This document shows, piece after piece, positions 58,801 through 64,000 of a stretch of DNA of 64,000 nt. The stretch covers positions 44,345,554 to 44,409,553 of the forward strand of contig OX485803.1 of NCBI GenBank assembly GCA_950295325.1, read 5' to 3'. The notes under the pieces are model-generated. The model worked only from the letters and a program-made list of their open reading frames with translations. It was not told the DNA's origin and ran no database searches. Both the position numbers and the translations under genes were made by a program. Within the stretch, counting starts at the first letter, position 1. The number at the start of each line of letters is the position of its first letter. This DNA comes from Polytrichum commune. Lineage: Eukaryota > Streptophyta > Polytrichopsida > Polytrichales > Polytrichaceae.

Positions 58801-61763
58801 AACCTGTGGATCTTCATTTGAACATCTGCATGTGGTGTATCTGTTTCACTCAGTTGACCTTGTTTACCAATCAATATGACTCGATGCTTAAAGAGTTGAG
58901 CTCTTGTGTTACAAGTAGCTAGAAGTTTGTGTCTAAGCATATTTCATATACAATATCATGGTCTTCAGCATCTGCAATTTTTGATGTCAGCATTTTGTTA
59001 AATTGATTCAATGAAATGTTTTTTATCTTGTATCTTCATGTTTATTATGGCTGGACTTGCATAGTGTTTGTGGAGTTGTTCTCATCATGTTTTTTTGAAA
59101 TTTACAGGCAACCCTGAGAAACTGCATTTTGTGAATGAATCCATCATACGGCGACTTTTGCTGGTGCGTACAATGCCCGAATAAGTAGTGTCTGGCATAC
59201 AAGGCTGCTTGCGCTTGATGATGTACAGTAAATTTTATGCATTCCTGAAATTTTGTAGTTGGTGTTTTAATATCATATATTTTCTTGGTCAGGGGCCATA
59301 TAATGGGAATATCAAGCAACTGTTTTCAATATTGTTGGATATAGTTGCAAGCCTTGATACTGATGAGAAGCAAGAAGAGTCAGAAGATGATGACATGGAG
59401 ACTGAAGATTCAGATGAGGATCTGAAACCAAGTGTTGTGGATAATCAAACTACATCAACAGAAAGTGACTCAACTATATGCAGCCCAACCTTCTTTGTGG
59501 CCGAAACTGAGTTTGTTCATTTAGCTACTACCCTCCTATCCATGGTAAGAATGAAGTACTCTCTCAAAATGCGTAAGGGCTTGAACTTAACTCTATCGGA
59601 TCTGCAGCATGCTCTGTTTGTTCTGCATGTCTTAAGCATAATCCTCATATGCATGTGTAATTTTTGGCATCAGATTTTGGAATTGGATAACTTCAGAGAC
59701 ACAAATGACAGAAAAATGGGAGTAGCACGGAGGAGTAATTCACTGTAAGTATCTTTGTATCCCATTTGGCTATCAGCCTCAGAAGTGATTTGAGATTACA
59801 TGCTAAAGCTGCAATTTCTCTGTTGCAGATGTATCCCTTGGTAAATTACTTTCAGTGCAATTTTTTGTATGAGATACTTCAAATATTTGAAAGCTACAAA
59901 ACAGGCTGTTGATTTGTCAACAACTATGCATATCACTGTTCAATAGAATAGAATCTTAGGATCTTCATGAGATTGAAAGGGCCTTGTGCAGACTTACCTT
60001 ACACTGAAATCCCTTTCGAATCTAAAGAAGTATATCATGGCCTTGGTGATAAACATCACATGCCATGGTTATCTTAGTGATGTCTTGAGTCTCATTGCTC
60101 CAGTGAGTTATCCTCAGAAGTCAATGGACCTAGAATTCGTCACGAGCTTGTAGCTTATAATCAATATGAATGTTCTTTGCTTCTGCCTAACTTCAAGAAT
60201 GGCCTGTCGTGAAGCCTGCACTGTCATGTATATTGTCATTTTCAGAATGGCTGTCTAGGAACCTGTGCTACAGTTTGATTACATTCTGGTGATGGCTTAC
60301 TCCCCGGTTAAGGTCGGGGTATGATCTTCAGCTTCAATATGAAGTGACAATCTATTGATATCCTTGATCTTGATCATATTTGCAACAGTGGGAGTCTCGT
60401 GGAAAGTTTGATGGATGCACTGCAGTACCAGAAAGAATATTTAAGCCCATTATTACAGGTCCTCACTGTACTCCATAAGTCCAATTTGCACTTTTTTCGA
60501 CAGAGATCTTTGTTTTGTCTTATTTGGAACTTCATGCAATCTTTTGCTTGGTAAGGTAGATTGACAGTAATATTGTGATTTCTCATACAGGCTTTGGATA
60601 ATCCACACCTCAAAATGAAGATCATCCTTACGTTCTTTGTCAATCATGCTCCTCAGGTATATTCTAGGCAATTACCTAACATTTCTCAGTATATCGTCCA
60701 AGAAGAAAATTTGTTATGAACTTTATCTGCCCTTTGACTCGGAGCTGAATTACTTTGTGGTTTTCCAGGCAATGAAAGAAGATCTTCAACTTATTCAAAG
60801 CCCCAAAGAGTTGTTTGACTGCATCGCCAATGCCAAAAAACATAACAATGTGTGCATAAAATTTTCCCCAATTGAACTGCAAATCTTGCTTGTAAATGCA
60901 TTTCAGGTATAGTATTTACATCCACCATTTCTTACTACAAAATTTGGGACATTGTGTTATTTTGTTTCAGTATGTTGTGCATGTCAGACACAACCTTAAT
61001 GAAAGGTTTTTGATGATTTGCTCTACCTGGGGTGGGCATGAGAATCCAGGTACATCTAGAATTGCACAGAGCAGAGCACAATGAAGATGATGATATATTG
61101 AAGAAAGCATCTATACTGGATGTTTGCAAATCGTTTCAAGCAGCCCTTTCCAACATGTCGGGAAAATCAAGGTACATAGATATGCATTCACTTAATCCAG
61201 TTGGTTTGTATCTAATTGTAGTCTCTACAATACTAGTATGGTAAATTGGACAGTTGCAATTTGCATGTTGTGATCTTTGATTCTATTATTAGAATGGAAC
61301 CAAGCTCTAGGAAAGGTTTCTGACCAGCCATTCTGAAAAAGACAGTATATTGAGTGCCTCTATAAGAATAACTTGCAAATTGACTGGTTATACCCACATG
61401 AAATTGTTAAAAGTGCTGAAAGGGCACATGCATAGGTTAATGATAGGCCTTAATGACATGCCTTAATGATATGCAATTCTTGAAACTGGAAGATCAAAAC
61501 TGGAATCTCCATATTGATTACAATGACTACTACATAATGACTTCACTGCTGTAGACAATTCATAGGTTTGGAAGGGCTTTTAGAGCTGCCCTCCTCTATA
61601 CTTAATAAGGGAGAGTGTTTTGGTTTTGAGTTCAGTATTATCAATATTTTGGCATGGCCCTAGTGTGTTAACACACTTTTTTTTTTCTTGCAGGGGTAAA
61701 TTTGTGCTTCAGAAATCAACACAATGTATTCTTGTGATAGTTGATCTCCTCTCAAAATCATAG
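55820..61763 (+). CDS. SNI1: SNI1 (SMC5/6 complex subunit, negative regulator of systemic acquired resistance)
   Basis: SNI1 is an Armadillo/HEAT-like nuclear protein. In Arabidopsis it represses defence genes and belongs to the SMC5/6 complex (NSE6-like role), linking DNA-damage repair to immunity and recombination. Seventeen exons (55820-55897, 56136-56177, 56745-56910, 57010-57076, 57560-57653, 57855-57926, 58114-58197, 58295-58408, 58608-58689, 59108-59163, 59293-59544, 59674-59744, 60389-60458, 60591-60656, 60769-60906, 61050-61171, 61694-61763) join in phase to 547 residues. Conserved blocks: ANILALADT-like (about 80-90), LLFLDTVRVMAITPE, KILSGIQQTKSLQVIMASFR, VWSPF, KLMKMKLKHK, and QALDNPHLKMKIILTFFVNH near the C-terminus. 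It is longer than the ~430-residue Arabidopsis protein because of a basic N-terminus (PPKKQKLN, RSTRNAA; probable nuclear localisation) and an acidic insert (about 307-329). Family assignment rests on remembered block similarity; small exons 6, 7, 16 and 17 are the least certain. Confidence 0.85.
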
Positions 61764-62879
61764 TATACATTTTATCTCTTGTAGTATTCATCAGTCAGAA
61801 TATTTTTTTGTGAATTTGGGAATGAAGAGCTGCTCAAGGGGTCCTGAGATTCTCAAAGGAGATGTCAGAGCTCATACTTCTTGAAGCGTGTAGTTGCCCA
61901 CAAATGTTGCAGGAATACTGGGCATGGCACTTTTTTCCTTAGAATCCCCCAACTTGGCAACATTGTGGACCATGTCTTGCCTGTTTTCTTCTTCAGCCTT
62001 GTGTACAAAATGTACATCACAATGAAACATGTTAAACTTATATGTGGATGTTATGTTGCCCTCCATCTTGGCTCATCAGCTGCCAAGCTTTTGGAATATG
62101 ACATGGGTATTACTGACTTTCCAGGGTCATTTTGAAACTAAGATAAAAATATTTATGCTATTTAGAATTATACGAATCTGAAATTAGACTTTGCCTAGGT
62201 AGGATGGTACCTTTTAATTAGAGATGTTGTTTCCAACAAGTAGCGTAAGTTGAGGCACTAGATTTTTATAAGCTTTGTCACCCCTCCCTTTTGGTACATT
62301 ATCCTCTATACATAGCTTGCCAACTGCTAGAATTTCGAACATCCCTTGGGAACTGCTTGGGAACTTCACTTACCATTGGGAACTTACTGAGAATTAGGGT
62401 TACTAGTGCAGAATGGACATGGTTAAGGTGAGAGTGGCCTCCTGCTTAGTATGTTGTTAAATGTCATGCATCATTGTTGTCTAGTTTCTTATTAGAGAAC
62501 TCTTTATATATTAGTGTTAATGTTATTATTAGGTTTCAAAAGCTAGTAGGGAATTTAGATAAGATGACAGTTGCTAACTTGGATAGGCAACACGGGAGAT
62601 CTTTGGACTCCTATTTCAAGAGTTCTTGAAAATATTTGTATTTGTTTGGAATTATAAGTTATTATTTATCATCAATATTGTTTAAACTTGTTGTTTATAT
62701 ATTTTAAGCTCGTATTACTTAAGTTTTCGTATTCCCTCGATAATACGATAACTTTATGCCACTTGTCATATTAATGAGAAGACGACACCTCGATAGTACG
62801 ACTTTTTTGGTGTTTCCCAAACGTGTCATACTGAAGAGGGAGAACAGTAGATAACTCAAGCATCAAGCCTTTACTGGCA
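61764..62879. other. SNI1 3' flank, no further gene seen
   Basis: The likely SNI1 3' UTR is followed by AT-rich intergenic DNA. A frame at 61881-62135 (84 codons) has no recognisable features. Confidence 0.4.
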
Positions 62880-63085
62880 CTACCTAAGGTGTCTCAAGTT
62901 CAGTTCCTCATATCTTATGTATGCATTGTGCATGTATTTGTATGACATGAGGAATAACAATTTATTTATATTCAAAAAACCGTAGTCACATTTAATATCC
63001 TTTACGAGCTCCAAAGAATATGAGGAAAGTGGTTTCGGCCTCAATTTGGATTTGCTAACCATCTCGTGCTGATGTGTGTTTCATA
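62880..63085 (+). mobile_element. R1 family, 3' part only
   Basis: Shares CGAGCTCCAAAGAATATGAG, CCTCAATTTGGA.TT.CTAACC and TTTCATATC.TAGGAG with the right half of the complete R1 copy at 9048-9422. The core motif is absent, so it is truncated or highly decayed. Confidence 0.5.
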
Positions 63086-63589
63086 TCCTAGGAGCAGTGG
63101 TCTTAATTCTAGTACTTTCTGGAGATGAGATGATCACCAACCCCAAGGAGCACGGCTAGGGACAAATAGTGTTGCACTTTCACTCCCACCAATAAGGGTA
63201 TCAACGTAATCAGTTATTGGGCCTGTAACAACACTAATCATAAAATGCACACAATTTGCAATGAAAACTTATTCTGCTTCAACCTTTTTATATGGTAGGG
63301 TAATTTCATGAGTAAGGGGTTGGGGGTTGATGCTTTATTTCAGATGTGGTAGTAGTTGAGATTTGAGAAATAAAATTTTTTCCATTGGAGAATTGCATCA
63401 TCCGAATCCCCAAGTTCTAAGGGGAAATAATACTCTCCCATACCAATTGACAAAGGTTTATCCTAATGACTATGACTTCTCACATTGTTCATATGTTTAC
63501 TAAGTAAGTCCTTGGATTTTGAATTGAAATTGTCTGAAGAAAATTTTGTGCCATCATCTTGAGTTTCCCCTTAATAATGTGTAGGGAGC

Positions 63590-64000
63590 AATCGTGAACC
63601 TATTTTATATGATCCCCGTCCTAAGGTTAAAGTCATTTTCCCTCAATCTTCTTTGGCTTGGGAAAAGATTAACCATGGATGCCCTAGGATTTCATGAATA
63701 GGTTGTATTGCATCGACATAGTTATAGATAATAAAATAGAATCTATATTCTTTTATGGCAATTATTATTAACACTTGTGGTAACTCCCCTCAAGGCTTAG
63801 TGCGGGTGTGATATGCCATTTTGAGAAAAAGAATAGAGGTTCATACCTGAGTGATTATACCTAGTTCATTTAAGGTTTCCACACTCATTAGGTTAACACT
63901 AGACCCTGTATCAACTTGAAAACTCAATATTAAAACACTATCAATAATAAAATCCACTATTGGGGCACCTGGGTATTTACTTAGGGTAATCCTTTAATGG
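63590..64000 (-). mobile_element. Ty3/gypsy-type retrotransposon fragment, aspartic protease region
   Basis: On the minus strand the translated pieces FQVDTGSSVNLMSVETLNEL and, farther on, HEILGHPWLIFSQAK carry the retroviral-type protease active site (DTGSS) and the downstream ILG.PWL motif usual in plant Ty3/gypsy pol. Frameshifts and stops (for example after ITQV) show it is dead. It continues beyond the window edge; no LTR is visible inside. Confidence 0.7.

Overview
This window is nuclear DNA of a land plant. It holds seven multi-exon or long genes whose products are eukaryotic and mostly plant-type: L-2-hydroxyglutarate dehydrogenase, a Zim17/HEP-type Hsp70 escort protein, a secreted polyvinyl-alcohol-dehydrogenase-like PQQ-repeat protein, an HDA9-type histone deacetylase, a GH9 class C endoglucanase with a CBM49, an SNI1/SMC5-6 subunit, and one long intronless ORF that I do not recognise. 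GT-AG introns, TATA and telo-box motifs, and LINE, Ty3/gypsy and MITE remnants in an AT-rich background all fit a plant nuclear genome. I cannot name the species. Compact introns and divergent protein sequences make a non-seed plant plausible, but that is inference.

Layout. 1-3530: two short inverted-repeat transposons (one pogo/Emigrant-like), then the promoter and 5' UTR region of L2HGDH with a tandem duplication. 3531-7834 (+): L2HGDH, five exons. 8467-10140: repeats. 10216-11448 (-): Zim17-type protein, two exons. 13734-19544 (-): PQQ-repeat protein, four exons, with introns full of repeats. 19552-30600: repeat-rich intergenic DNA with three copies of a ~520 bp MITE, a nested fold-back element, a coding-like block of unknown origin and a dead LINE. 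31982-34363 (+): unknown 793-residue protein. 34813-40474 (-): HDA9-type deacetylase, 14 exons, convergent with the unknown gene. 40800-48700: intergenic DNA with unusual palindromic tandem repeats. 49386-52992 (+): GH9C endoglucanase, six exons. 55466-55768 (-): inverted broken copy of the 3' end of that endoglucanase. 55820-61763 (+): SNI1, 17 exons. 63590-64000 (-): Ty3/gypsy protease remnant running off the edge.

Exon models were assembled by hand from open frames, GT/AG sites, phase agreement at every junction and family resemblance. The HDA9, GH9, L2HGDH, PQQ and SNI1 models all close without frame conflict. The genes do not form a pathway. Mitochondrial metabolism and proteostasis, cell-wall hydrolysis, a secreted protein, and two chromatin/nuclear regulators simply lie side by side.

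The main novelty is the repeat landscape. One short inverted-repeat family (R1 here) is present about 12 times in 64 kb. A second (R2) shows 3-bp TWA target duplications and has a natural empty site in the same window. Several gene-proximal tandem or inverted duplications include pieces of neighbouring genes. I found no CRISPR array, operon, or evident new molecular machine.
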